From contig CM042043.1 in NCBI GenBank assembly GCA_023525975.1, forward strand, positions 35,350,001 to 35,414,000: DNA of 64,000 nt, given 5' to 3'. The notes under the pieces were generated by a model. The model was not told where the DNA came from. It saw only the letters and a program-made list of their open reading frames with translations, and did no database searches. Within the stretch, counting starts at the first letter, position 1; each line of letters opens with the position of its first letter. A program made the translations under genes and the position numbers. Shown here piece after piece: positions 33,669 to 44,787 of this stretch. This stretch comes from Smallanthus sonchifolius. Taxonomy: Eukaryota > Streptophyta > Magnoliopsida > Asterales > Asteraceae.

Positions 33669-33682
33669 TGGCTCTGATACCA
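33669..33682 (-). other. Element T primer-binding site
   Basis: The minus strand reads TGGTATCAGAGCCA (tRNA-iMet), 3 nt from the 5' LTR. Confidence 0.92.
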
Positions 33683-33685
33683 ATC

Positions 33686-35370
33686 TGTTCACACCCCGGC
33701 TGGCGGCAGATCATACGCCAGGGCAGACACGGTTGTTCATAAGCATACGATCGTCTATTAAATGTGATAATATTTATTCATCAAAATTAAATGAATCCGC
33801 TACATGTAGAAATGGAAAACAAAGCGTTCAAACATAACATGAGTTGAATTTAATTTATATTAAAGCTAGGTCCGAAGTCCTAAGTGATCATGTAGTGTCC
33901 TCAAACTGGTGCACCTGAAACATGTGAGTAAATGTCAACTACAAGTAGTTGGCGAGTAAGATAGGTTTGGATACCAAACAAAAGTTGTAAAAAGGATTTG
34001 AAATTCAATATGTTCAAAGCATAACTATGGCATAAATGTGAAAACATACAAGGTCCCAAGCGTACAATTCAAGCCGTAGTAAATGGAAAACTGGTAAGTA
34101 CAATCCCACTGATTGTGTTTTGGAAAAATAGTAATATGGTACACACAAAACCCGCCAAGGTTCGTGTTAATTGGAATCGGATTCCCCTATAAATGATCAT
34201 GTTAGGTACTACCTTAGGCCTGGGTAGCAGGTTAATGAATGTACTAGCATGAACACATGTAATGGTCGCCAAGTAGTTTAAGATATAAAGCACATAGTAA
34301 GTAGCATGAGAACATTGGTATTGAATTTGGTAAGTATAGTATGTAAACATGTTCCACCCGAGTATTTGTAAATAGTAGTAAAGAGAAAGGGGGCTATGAA
34401 ACTCACTTGAATCAAAGCCAGATATGTATGAACTGGTAAAGATTGTTAGGCCTCGTAAGAAACTCTCACAACAAACCTACACGCGTAATGGTAACCTAAT
34501 TTCAATACATGTCTAAATGGTATTTAGGAGATATTGGGACGTTTAGGGTTTCATGGGGGTTTGAGACTTGAGCATGTAGTTTGTGTAAGTTTGTAAGAAA
34601 ATATATACATTTATCACGCTAAAATGTTTGGACTTTGTTTGTATAATTTTTCAATAATTGAATAAATCATAGTATGGAAGGAGATTTAAATATATTTTTC
34701 ATGTGAATAAATAAATATAATATGGAATGGAAAATAATGCACTTGAAACTATTTACATAATCATTCTAAAAATGATTTATAAATAAATTATAAAGTGGAA
34801 AAAGTTTTAACAAATTTTAGTTTGTGTAAAAAAATTAATTTGTTAAATTATTAGTTAATGTAAATAAAGTGGGTAATTAATCTATTAATAAAATTGTTAT
34901 TTAATGTAGAAATGATTAATTTGTACATTAAGGCATTTTAAATGCATTATAAAGACTAAGTAACCTTTTAATATAATTAATTGAATTTTGTTTAAAATAA
35001 TTATTTAGGTGTTTATAAATCTTAATAGAAGTTTAAAGAACTATTCTTATCGTAATTAATTACTTATGAATAAGGTTTAAACATATAATTAAAATTTGAA
35101 AAATACATTATTATCATAAATAAATAACATAGTTAAATTTGTCTAAACAAATCATTTTTATTATTTATTTATGATTTTAAAATGCTTTATAATATATTTT
35201 TTTAACTAAAATAAAATAAATAAATATTTTTTTTATAATGCCTTTTTTTATACAACTTTCAAAATATATTTATGGATATTATAAAAATTAAATGGGAATT
35301 TTCAAACAAGGAATAATGTATTAAAATAATAAAAGGAATTAAATCAAAAATGAAAATGGTGGTCGGGACT
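33686..35370 (-). repeat. Element T 5' LTR, segment 1
   Basis: Parallels 13378-14411 plus 26791-27440. It ends in GGACT, the target duplication of C3. Confidence 0.9.
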
Positions 35371-35704
35371 AGTGAAAACCGTTTATTCGAGCAAATCAAG
35401 CAATAAATTGGTAGAGAGTAGAATCGAGTAGGATAAAAAAGATATGATATTGGATCAAAAGCACATAGTCAAATGTGTAACTCTCTCTATTGTATTGATA
35501 TATCAAATAAAGTCACGCTTACAAAAGTCAAACTAAACAAGTATTTATACTAGGAAGACAAAGAATGAGTTCGTCCGAAATACATTTCGGTCGAAATGTA
35601 TTTCGCCCGAAAACTATAAGATTTCGGTCAAAATCTTTTAACTTCAAAGAATTCTTCCGTCTTCAGACTATTTTATATGCGATTGCCTAAAAATAGTTCC
35701 AACA
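35371..35704 (-). repeat. C3 3' LTR
   Basis: 334 bp. On the + strand it runs from AGTGAAAACCG (the other LTR has TGTGGAAACCG, so the terminal TG is mutated) to GTTCCAACA. It holds TTTCGGTCGAAAT palindromes and a minus-strand TATAAATA at 35542-35549. Confidence 0.92.
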
Positions 35705-35714
35705 ATCTCCCCTT
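35705..35714 (-). other. C3 polypurine tract
   Basis: The minus strand reads AAGGGGAGAT against the 3' LTR start TGTTGGAAC, the common copia arrangement. Confidence 0.85.
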
Positions 35715-35727
35715 AGGCCATTGCATA

Positions 35728-36456
35728 TCAAAACACAAGAATTCTGCTAAGCTCCCCCATACACTTTGCATCATCAAAGTTGGATCTTGGACTCGAATCT
35801 TTAACTCTCCAAACTTGTCGTGGTTTAGATTTTTCTTTCCAATCTTGTTTCCGTTTCGACATATTGTATGTCCAAAACGTCTTTAAACTATTAAAGACTT
35901 TAACAACCTTCTCTTGAAACTTTCTCTGAGGTTGAAAAACGACCTTTTGTTTGGAAGACTTGTGTTTCTTGATACAACAATCTCTTGATAAATGACCATG
36001 CTTTCCACAGCTGAAACATTTCTTCAAAGCAGGACATGGTCTTTGATAAGGCCCCTTTCGAGATTCTGACTTGTCTTTAGACTTCTGTTCTACAACTTTT
36101 GACATTTCTACTCCCTCTTTAACAAACATGAGCGGAGTAAATTTATTTGAAATGAATGGGATGACATTTGCATTAAGTGGACTGTCTTTCTTGAACCCTA
36201 AGCCACCCTTATTGTCAAAATAATCCACACATTCTGGATTTTCTTCAGATTTGTCACTGACGCAATCATCATCAGAAGTAAGATCATTTGGAATCTTCAA
36301 TTCAACTTTATTTTCTTTAGAATTTCTCTTTGGTTCTAACGAAGGATAAACATTTGGCACAAATGGCTCTGGAATGTATGGTTGAGGCATATGTGAATAA
36401 AATCCATTTGTAGTAAATGGAGGAGAAACACTCTGGTATCCCATCTCGCTATTCAC
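35728..36456 (-). pseudogene. C3 Gag C-terminal part with zinc knuckle
   Basis: Reads MNSEMGYQSVSPPF.., an acidic Ser/Asp stretch, then the CCHC knuckle CFSCGKHGHLSRDC (about residues 151-164) and a basic Lys/Gln-rich tail (QRKFQEKVVKVFN). The nucleocapsid part would bind element RNA. Coding-like sequence continues upstream to 36600 but is broken by a TAA near 36500. Confidence 0.82.
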
Positions 36457-36602
36457 TTTATCATTAACTTTAGCATCAATGTTTTCACCAGTTCCTTTTT
36501 ATTCAAGCCCAGAAGTTACTTTGTCATGTATTTGAGCTTCAATGATTCCACTAGCCACTTTCCCAGAAATGTTTATTTTATCAACTTTAATTGCTGTATT
36601 TG

Positions 36603-37022
36603 CTATCTTTCCATCTTCTCGATCATCAATTTCTTTTCTGTTTCTCTTCCAGCAATCAACAATTGAATCTCATAATTCTTTCTCTTTAACTGAAGCTTCA
36701 CATGAGAATTTTCTTTGACACAGTCATCAATCTTCCTTTTATACTCTTTCTCACGATCTTTTAGAATTTTGTTTGTAGTATGTGTATGTTTCAATGCATC
36801 CATCAGAAGTTGATTTTGATTCTTGTAATCAGCAATTTTCTCAAAACACTCCACATAACACATATTTTCGTTGAGCAGTTCAGAATAAGCTATAAGTTTC
36901 TGTGACTCTTTCACTGCTTCAGCAACCAAATCTGATTCTATACGTTTACAATTTCCTTGAAAATCATAACCGTATCCTCCTTTGATCACTATTCTGTTCT
37001 GATCAGCTTTAAGTGCATACAA
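36603..37022 (-). pseudogene. C3 Gag middle, coiled coil
   Basis: Helical, charged segment (AYSELLNENMCYVECFEKIADYK, then a long Lys/Glu heptad-like run). It ends at an in-frame TAG (about 36603) after IEKMER. Such coiled-coil inserts are usual in long copia Gags. Confidence 0.75.
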
Positions 37023-37034
37023 CTGTAGCTTTGC

Positions 37035-37364
37035 TCACAAATCCTCTAATGAGTTAAACTGTAATCCTTTATTTCTGATATTAAGTTTATAAATCTCCCA
37101 TTCCTGTAGTTGAGCATTGAGAAAATTATCCATGACTTCTGATTTTTCATCTTCAAGATCAACCTCCTTTAGATCATTGATCGGTTTCACATATCTGTGA
37201 TACTGGTAAGTCAAAGATTCTCCTTCTGCGCATGTGAAAACTTGATATCTTTTCTTTAATTGGTCTTGCCTGACTTTTCCTTTCACATCTTCCTTATAAA
37301 GATCTGGATGAACATATCCCAATCTATTTACATAGACCTTATGCACACCCCCTTCGTCAGCCAT
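37035..37364 (-). pseudogene. C3 Gag N-terminal part
   Basis: Opens MADEGGVHKVYVNRLGYV. It then has GESLTYQYHRYVKPINDLKE and FLNAQLQEWEIYKLNIRN, the copia-gag core. The usual N-terminal half of that fold is missing, so the start is probably a fusion left by an internal deletion. Confidence 0.72.
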
Positions 37365-37439
37365 TAAGAACTTTTTTTAACTATCTCATTTTTTCAAAAT
37401 CAGCGCCAAGCATAGCTCCGAACATCCTCTAAAAATTTT

Positions 37440-37860
37440 GAACAAGAAAGTTTTTCCGCCAAAAAACTCTTTTTTTACTCCCACACTTTTCGACCGAAAA
37501 CTTTGAGAATTCGGGCAGGACTTTCCGACCAAAAAGTAAGATTTCGATCAGAAGGGATTTCGGACAAAAAATGAGATTTCGATCAAAGGATTTTGATCAG
37601 ACTTTTCGATCGAAAAAACTTGTAGAGGAGACTTTTCGACCGAAAAACTTGTAGAAGAGATTTCGACCGAAAAACTTGTAGAGAAGACTTTTCGACCAAA
37701 AAACTTGTAGAGGAGACTTTTCGACCGAAAAACCTTGAGTTGAGACTTTTTGACCGAAAAGTCAAGATTTCGACCCCTTCAACATAGATTTCGGGCGATT
37801 CAACTGAAAATCAAAAAATTCCGACCTGCAACTTCTGAACCTCAAATTATGCCCCGAAAA
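37440..37860 (-). repeat. C3 leader: array of TTTTCGACCGAAAA palindromes
   Basis: At least eight copies of TTTCGACCGAAAA or variants between the PBS and gag. Five are in the tandem form CTTTTCGACCGAAAAACTTG at 37620-37740. They have the same core as the palindromes in the C3 LTR. Confidence 0.85.
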
Positions 37861-38023
37861 TCATCCCAAACTTCATCTCTACTGTTTTGCATGCTAAATA
37901 CTAAAAAATGGCACTGAAAACGATCCAATTTGATGACTTTTGAATCTTGAAAAGTTGAAAACTTTGACAAAACTTTGAAACGTGCTTGAATCTGCTTGAA
38001 TCTCTTAAAACTGAGCACCGAAA

Positions 38024-38035
38024 GCTCTGATACCA
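38024..38035 (-). other. C3 primer-binding site
   Basis: The minus strand reads TGGTATCAGAGC, 2 nt from the 5' LTR. Confidence 0.93.
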
Positions 38036-38037
38036 CT

Positions 38038-38371
38038 TGTGGAAACCGTTTATTCGAGCAAATCAAGCAATAGATTGGAAGAGACTAGAATCGAGTAGGA
38101 TAAACAAGATATGAGATTGGATCAAAAACACATAGTTAAAGGTGTAACTCTCTGTATTGTATTGATATATCAAATGAAATCCCACTTACAAAAGTCAAAC
38201 TAAACAAGTATTTATACTAAGAAGACAAAGAATGAGTTCGTCCGAAATACATTTCGGTCAAAATGTATTTCGTCCGAAAACTATAAGATTTCGGCCGAAA
38301 TCTTTTAACTTCAAAGACTTCTTCCGTCTTCAAACTGTTTTATATGCGATGGCCTAAAAATAGTTCCAACA
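38038..38371 (-). repeat. C3 5' LTR with promoter
   Basis: 334 bp, TGTGGAAACC..GTTCCAACA on the + strand. TATAAATA (minus) lies at 38209-38216, with CATTTCGG-type palindromes 25-100 bp upstream of it (38241-38310). Confidence 0.92.
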
Positions 38372-39518
38372 GGACTCAAACCCGCGTTACTTCCGGGTCA
38401 CCCAGACGCGCACACACTAACCATCAGACCAGGGCTTATGCCTTGGTCTGAAGCCGACTCGAAATGGTTTTAACATACAAGCTCAAATCATCATCTTCCC
38501 CAATCATACACCCGTAACCCTAGCCCTTTCAATTCCCTCGATTTGCCAATGATTCGAACCAGAATTCATGGGGCCTTCGATCTAGGGTCTGAAATGAACT
38601 TATTGGTACTGAATTTACCTGAAATGGTTGAGTGGATTGGGAGAACGACGTGGACGAACAGGAACGGTTTCTTCGGCTTGAATTGAACACGATTTAGAAT
38701 GTTGGAAGTTTGTTGTGGTGTTGCTGATTGTTGCAAGTTCCTATTTTATAGCCATTTTCATACGACATTGATGGATCGAGTAAAGGCATATGAGTGGGGG
38801 TTTCGGTTACCAATTTATCCTTGATTAGGCAATGAAAACTCAATTAATTTTAGGTAGTGGGTCGTTCACGTGTTCTTAACGTAAGGCCGGTTATAGTTTT
38901 GTTTGAACATATCTAAGTAGCGAGTTTGGGAATCAAATGGCCGAAACCGGGGGTGCAAGGGCTCGAACTTGAGACTGGAAAAGGGGAGGGAAAGTTTGGG
39001 GGTTTGGCAGAAAAGGCCCCTCATGTTCTAGCTTGTTATTATTTCATGTAAAAACTTTGGTTTAAGTTTCAGAAATTGACATTTTAGACCCTGTACTAAA
39101 TAAGACATAAAATTATAAAAGTTTTTACAAATCTTTTTAAATATAATAATTTGTATATTATAACTAAATGTTATAAATGTAAAACTATAATTTTTTATAA
39201 AAATGGTTTTATTTATTTAAAGGTTATTTACTTTATGATTTATGTAAATTTAATCTTTATAAATTCCTACATTTATTCATAGGATTTATAGCATATATTT
39301 ATGTATTTGGTTAATAGAATTAAAACATTTAAGACCCCAAATAAATATTCACTGAATTTGAAATGAATGCACCTAATGTATGTATGTGGGTATATTTATG
39401 AGATGGAATAGATAAATATGATAACTTTCGTTGAATTGAGTGGATGAAATCATCTAATAATGAGATTACTAAGTGCCGAAAAAATAAAAATATAGACCGG
39501 AATTTCTTGAGGATTAGA
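38372..39518 (-). repeat. Element T 5' LTR, segment 2
   Basis: Resumes with GGACT and matches 27436-28587. It ends GGATTAGA against TGTAA, the target duplication of T. Confidence 0.9.
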
Positions 39519-39523
39519 TGTAA

Positions 39524-40513
39524 CAATGGGAACAAGTATAAAGACGTACCGTTCCCAACATGAGTTCACCAATTCTTGGTCGCATAATAATCTCGTATAA
39601 AGACGTACGATCTTAGAAGTATAGACCAAGCCTTAGCTTATCAATATCTGCTCGTATAAAGACGTACGAGTTTCAAAGGAAGTTTGATTAAAAAAGGTTT
39701 TACGATCTTACTCTTTAAAATCAAGACACTCACAAAGATACAAACGGATTTAGACAATAATAAAAGCCTATCAAAAGATGGTTTTTGAGAACGAATTAGT
39801 TAAAGACATAAACATACCACTTCATTAATAGGTTAAACAATAACATGCACCAAACATCATCTTCACCCTAGCAATACAAAGAGGTTTTAGCCACGAATGG
39901 CCATAAAGACTAGCGTAATGATGAGTTTCGTAGGCTCCCCTATCGTGAAACAAGGAGGAAGGCCCCTCTACTCTCTACTCTATTTACGAGAATGCTCTTT
40001 TCTTGAGTGTTTTTTAGGTCTGGATTGGTGTGTTGAATGAAGAACTCAAGCCTCCTATTTATAGGCCTCAAAATGTGCAATGCACGACCGTGCAATGGGT
40101 TGTACGGTCGTGCAAATGCCTAGGGAATCAAACAGGGTACAGAGAACACGGTACTGGGCCGTGGAGGAGAAGAAAGGGCATGCACGACCGTGCATTGGGA
40201 TGCTCGACCGTGCATTGGGATGCACGACCGTGCAACCCTCAACTTTCTTTTAGCTTTTGTCTTTTAGCTCCTTGTTGACTATTGTTGACTAATTTTGACT
40301 TCTTGGGGGTCAATGCTCTGGGAATAAACCTTTTAGAAGCTTGAATTCTTGGTGTTCTTGATAGGATTTAGCTTGATTTGTATTTTCAAAACCGAATAAC
40401 ATGCAATTACAAAATTTAAGTACTTTAAGCATAAATTGCAAGGTTATCATTCAATTAGTACCGTAATGTGGGATTATTATGTATGTTAAATATGTATAAA
40501 CGATGACATATCA
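39524..40513 (-). repeat. Element X 3' LTR, segment 2 with promoter
   Basis: Matches 45447-46419. TATAAATA (minus) is at 40056-40063. Five palindromes GCACGACCGTGC or variants lie at 40083-40225, upstream in the element's sense. It ends GACATATCA at 40513. Confidence 0.9.
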
Positions 40514-40545
40514 TAACACCCCACACTTAAAATTTGCTTGTCCTC
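40514..40545 (-). other. Element X polypurine tract
   Basis: The minus strand reads TTAAGTGTGGGGTGTTA before the 3' LTR, preceded by GAGGACAAGC, the usual Athila/Tat PPT context. A second PPT-like stretch (TTAAGTGTGAGGTGGGG, minus) lies at about 41656-41672. Confidence 0.8.
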
Positions 40546-42216
40546 AAGCAAACTCATGCATGATCATACCCATAACTAAAAACTTTACAAAGGTAATGGA
40601 ATTTCAACTAGTGTTGAGACTCCGGGATAACTCTTGAGCCGCTTATTCTATTTTTGTGTTTTCTTGTTTTAAGATGATGGAATCCATGACAAGCCTACTA
40701 GAATGTTGATTATGCAAAAACTCCTCACTACTCACAATGTTCACTCAATTCTAGGGTTATATATATGGATAATGTAAGCTAAGTTCGACACTCGAGTTCG
40801 AATCGAATTATGCAATGGTCATAAGCTTGTATGCAAATCAAGTCTCCACCAACTAACTAAGTAGTATGCATGAATCAAGAGGACTTTAAAGGGTTGTAAT
40901 GTGGCTAAAGCAAAACTAAGGGTGAAAATGAAAATCTTTTTGGATTTTTAGGGGTTTTAAAGGGGTTTGAAGGGCTGCAGCTATCGCGAAACACTCAGCT
41001 ATGTCCTCATGGCTTAAAATGCAAAGTACTAAAAGGTCCCTCTACAGTACTCAGATCATGAGGGTATAACTAATCTGAGGGATCGTTTATGGTTAGATTG
41101 CCAAGATCACGATCTTTCATCAGGTTCAACTCATCCCTTATTGCGTAATACACATTGCTGCCTTTTCGTATGGTTCTTTCGGCTCGCAGCCTAACAACGC
41201 CTACTTCGATCAGATGTGTATACTCATTTTGGGAGTAAGTTTGATTCTTCTACTAGTTCATGGTCTTGATATGTATAAGTCATACAAGTTCTAATTATGC
41301 ATAGAATTCAATCGAATAAACACTCAATATACCAAACGAAAGAGCATGCAAAAATAATGATAGTAATGCTCGTGAAAAGGCTCAGATTATTCTTACATGG
41401 AAACGTATGGAATATGGTTTAGTGATTTGTTGTGCATACTTTCCGTTTGTTTCTACTTGTCATGTCTTAATTTTATTTAATAGGTGCAAACTCCTAGAGG
41501 TTTTGTTTAAAAAGGGTTTAAAATTTTTTATTTTTTTTTTGAAAATTTTTCGGGTTTTATAAAAGGTAAGTTTTTACAATGTTTTAGTCAAATGGGTAGA
41601 AAATCATAAGATAAATTTTACTGCTTTGAGATTAATAGTCCTAAATCTCTAATTCCCCACCTCACACTTAAAACTATGCATTGCCCTCAATGTACAAATG
41701 CATGTAATGGAATGCTATGCAGGAATTTAAATGCATGGAGTTTTAAGGGAAAAGAAATTGGTACTCCCCCGATCAATTCGGTGTATAACCTAAGGCCAAA
41801 AGTTATTGTTGCTGTTAGGCTGTGCCTATCAGCTTCTTATCAACATGTTGCTTCAAAGTCTTTATCGAATTTCTCAGAAATTTGATGTGGCTTCCTGCTC
41901 CAGGCTCGTAAAATTGGAGTCTAACTCCTCAAAGTAGAGAGATGTTCTGGTGATGTTATTCTACCTGAAACATAAAGGAAAACATAAAAACGAACAAGGA
42001 AAATAAAAGATAGTAGTTAAACTAATAAGGTCCTAGTATCGAGAAGGCATACCTTGGGGCTGAAGTAATTTGAAACTTAAATTTGAAGAAACCAAACCTG
42101 AGGTCCATGCTTTCTGCCGTATGCACGAACCTCTCAATTTATTTATGATCATCGGGTTGCCTCCCGGAAGCGCTACGTTTATTTACGGGTCTTTAGCCCG
42201 ACCCGTACGTGTTGCA
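40546..42216 (-). other. Element X 3' non-coding region
   Basis: About 1.7 kb in the place of RT, RNase H and integrase. No pol trace is found. The minus strand shows the phrase GCGCTTCCGGGAGGCAACCC (42155-42174), also known after integrase in these gypsy elements and present in Y at about 50957 as GCGCTACTAGGAGGCAAC. This points to an internal deletion from protease to that site. Confidence 0.7.
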
Positions 42217-43041
42217 TTAGTCATTCTTTAGGTGAGAGTAAATAACCTCCCCTGTGTCTCCTATCTCTTCATTCAGCTTTGGTAATTTATCAAAGTACTC
42301 ATCGATCCAATTATTGTTGTCAAGATCCTTGGTAAGGTCTATTGCCATAGGGTCTGGTGTCTTTGGCTTAGTAAGATCAGGTGCTTTTCCTTTTTTCAAG
42401 TCCCTTGATTTTTGTAGTTGATAGTCCAGATTGGAGTCGATAAAGTGAGAGATTTCAAGCGGATCACTTGACATGCATTCATACCCTCCGATATTGTATG
42501 TTACTGATTGTTTACCGATACAGAGCGTTAAAATTCCTTCATTCATGTCAATGACGGCTCTGGCGGTGGCTAAGAATGGACGACCCAAGATTAATGGTAC
42601 GGAGAAATCTTGTCCCATTTCTAAAGCCATAAAGTCGGCAGGGAAGACAAACTTGCCAACTTTCACCAATAAGTTCTCGATGACTCTTATAGGTGTTTTA
42701 ACCGATCCATCCGCGAGTTTAATGGTTGCATTAACCGGTCACGGTTGTCCAATGTCGAGCTTTTGAAACATAGTGGAATGCATAACATTTACGCTTGCTC
42801 CTAGATCAGCGAGCGCGTAAGTAACTGGTAGTGGCCCTATAAAACATGGTAAAGAGAATTTCTCGGGATTTGAAAGTTTCTTCGGGAGATTCCTTTCGAT
42901 AAGAGCAACACAATAATTTGTTCTTTTTATCGCTTCTTCCATGTTTATCTTGTTTGTGAGGAATTCCTTTAAGAAGCGTCCATATTTTGGCATTTGTTGT
43001 ATAATATCCAAAAAGGGAATGTTGACATGGATCTGGCTCAA
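42217..43041 (-). pseudogene. Element X retroviral-type aspartic protease region
   Basis: One frame with a single in-frame TGA at 42739. The upstream half reads SLPCFIGPLPVTYALADLGASVNVMHSTMF, with the DLGAS active site (a D-T/S/L-G-A variant usual in this lineage). The downstream half reads FSVPLILGRPFLATARAVID, the second protease landmark. An acidic tail ends IYSHLKND at 42217, where the RT should follow and is absent. Confidence 0.85.
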
Positions 43042-43534
43042 GAGCTCTATGAACTTGTCATATTACTCATAAGTTTTCTGCTTAACTAGCCTTCCTGGAT
43101 ATGGTATGTGAGAATTGAACGTTCTTTTTTGTAGAATTTTTGGAGGAAGGTCCGCCGTAGAAGGTTGTATTACACTAGGTTTTGCTTTTCTGGGTAGATG
43201 AACTTGCGGGCTGTGGACGGAGTGGCACTCCGATGAATATCTCTCTCCTCGGTGATTGGACTTCTTCTCCTGGCATTGGTGGTTCTAGGTAGACTTTGCT
43301 ATTACTTAAAGTAATAGCACTTACGTTGGCCTTTGGATTAGTCTTAGTGTTACTCGGGAGTCATCCTGGTTGCCTTTCGGACAATAGTTTTGCTATTTGT
43401 CCTAATTGTGCTTCAATGGATTGAAGGGTAGCTTTCTGCGTCTTGAACTCAGCTTCATGTAGACTAAACCTTTCCTCATATTGCTTGTGACGAGAATATG
43501 CTAGGAGGGCTTGACTCTCAGTATTGGAAATTAG
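43042..43534 (-). pseudogene. Element X Gag-protease linker
   Basis: Broken coding stretch between Gag and protease: a helical part (LLAYSRHKQYEERFSLHEAE), then a Pro-rich part, with several stops. It is the ordinary linker of Athila-type Gag-Pol. Confidence 0.6.
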
Positions 43535-44584
43535 CTAAGTCACCGCGTCCTCCAGGCTCATCCCATTACCCATCTTGTTAGGTCCTTGAAATTGTTGATG
43601 AGGTTGAAAGTTCTGAGGTTGCCTTTGATGAAACTGTTGTTGTTGTCCAAAACCAGATTGTCCTTGGTTGTTGTCTTTCCAGCTAAAGTTTGGATGATTC
43701 CTCCATCCAGGGTTATAGGAGTTGCTATAGGGGTTGTTTTGAGGCTGATTTGTTCTGACAAAGTCAACTTGTTCGACGTCGGCTGTGATGCTCTTCACTT
43801 CTTCCATTGTTTCCGGTGTTGCTTTGCCCTTACTAATTTGGTTTAGTCTTATGGTCAGGGCATCTACTTGAGCAGATAATGATGTGACAATATCGACGGC
43901 GTGAACTCCTTGCCTTGTTCCTCTACTAGTCCGTGGGCTGTACCATTGATAGCTGTTCATAGCTATCTCTTCAATTAGGTTATAAGCCTCCTGTGGCCTT
44001 TTGTTCCTAAAGATGCCACCCGCGGTAGCGTCAAGTGTCTGACGGGCTTGATTATGTAACCCATTATAGAAAGATGATACTTGCAGCCAAACCTCTAACC
44101 CATGGTGAGGAAATTTCCTTAGCATGTCCTTGAAGCATTCCCACGCCTTATATAGTGATTCATCATCTTCTTGAGTGAAAGTGGTGATATCATTTCTTAA
44201 CTTAGCAGTCTTGGCCGGTGGGAAATACTTTGATAAGAATTTCTGGGCGAAATCGTCCCAAGTGGTGATTGACCCGGTAGGGAGAGAATTCAGTCATGCC
44301 TTAGCTCGTTCCCTTAAGAAAAAGGGAACATACGGAGGCGAATAGCATCATTCGACATCCCATTTAGTTTAAAGGTATCACAAATCTCGAGAAAGTTTGC
44401 GATATGGGCATGTGGATCCTCATCTGGTAATCCGTCATAAGTGCATGATCACTGGATCATGTGAATAACATGAGATTTGATCTCAAAGTTGTTAGTGTCG
44501 ATGGTTGGTCTTGTGATACTAGATCCCAACGCGTCCAGTGACGGTCTTGCAAATTCGGCGATAGTGCGGTTTTCTACGGCCATT
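43535..44584 (-). pseudogene. Element X Gag
   Basis: Starts at about 44584 with MAVENRTIAEFARPSLDALG. The Retrotrans_gag core follows (TWDDFAQKFLSKYFPPAKTA, ESLYKAWECFKDMLRKFPHHG, FYNGLHNQARQTLDATAGG). A Gln/Asn-rich C-terminus (QSGFGQQQQFHQRQPQNFQ) ends at 43535. No CCHC knuckle is seen. Breaks: TGA at about 44450 and frame changes near 44300-44340. Confidence 0.85.
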
Positions 44585-44764
44585 TTTCTAGCACGGTTTT
44601 CTCAAACTCGGCGGTGAAAGAATCTTTCAGGTTCTTCTAAAGGTTGATATAAACCAGTAGTAGAACTTTGGATCATACACTACCTGCAATAAAGCATGAA
44701 AGAAAAACAGAAGGAAAATAAAAGGCAAATCTGTTAACTTGAATTTTTCTTGAAATCACCGTGT

Positions 44765-44781
44765 CCTGGGCAACGACGCCA
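44765..44781 (-). other. Element X primer-binding site
   Basis: The minus strand reads TGGCGTCGTTGCCCAGG, close to the complement of the tRNA-Asp 3' end used by Athila elements (two to three differences). Confidence 0.8.
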
Positions 44782-44787
44782 AAAACT

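Larger units (their letters stand above)
35371..38371 (-). mobile_element. Element C3: gag-only copia element (3.0 kb)
   Basis: Complete by structure: two 334-bp LTRs (35371-35704 and 38038-38371), an iMet PBS, a PPT and TSD GGACT (35366-35370 and 38372-38376). T's other LTR shows the empty site at about 27435. It encodes only Gag pieces, with no protease, integrase or RT, so it is a TR-GAG-type non-autonomous copia element. Insertion fell inside a tRNA-like B-box phrase (GGGACTCAAACCC) of T. Confidence 0.92.
13378..39518 (-). mobile_element. Element T: LARD-like LTR element, no coding capacity
   Basis: The two LTRs are each about 2.83 kb after removing nested insertions (13378-14411 plus 26791-28587; 33686-35370 plus 38377-39518). 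The TSD is TGTAA (13373-13377 and 39519-39523), and the uninterrupted site is in X's other LTR at about 45442. A tRNA-iMet PBS (33669-33682) and a PPT (28588-28606) give minus orientation. The 5.1-kb interior encodes nothing recognisable. Long LTRs, iMet PBS and TTTCGGGACGAAATTTCC before the PPT suggest Tekay/Del kinship. Confidence 0.88.

Noticed and set aside
37583..37765. Repetitive protein on the minus strand (FRSKSL repeats)
   Set aside because: Translation of the TTTTCGACCGAAAA palindrome array in the C3 leader.
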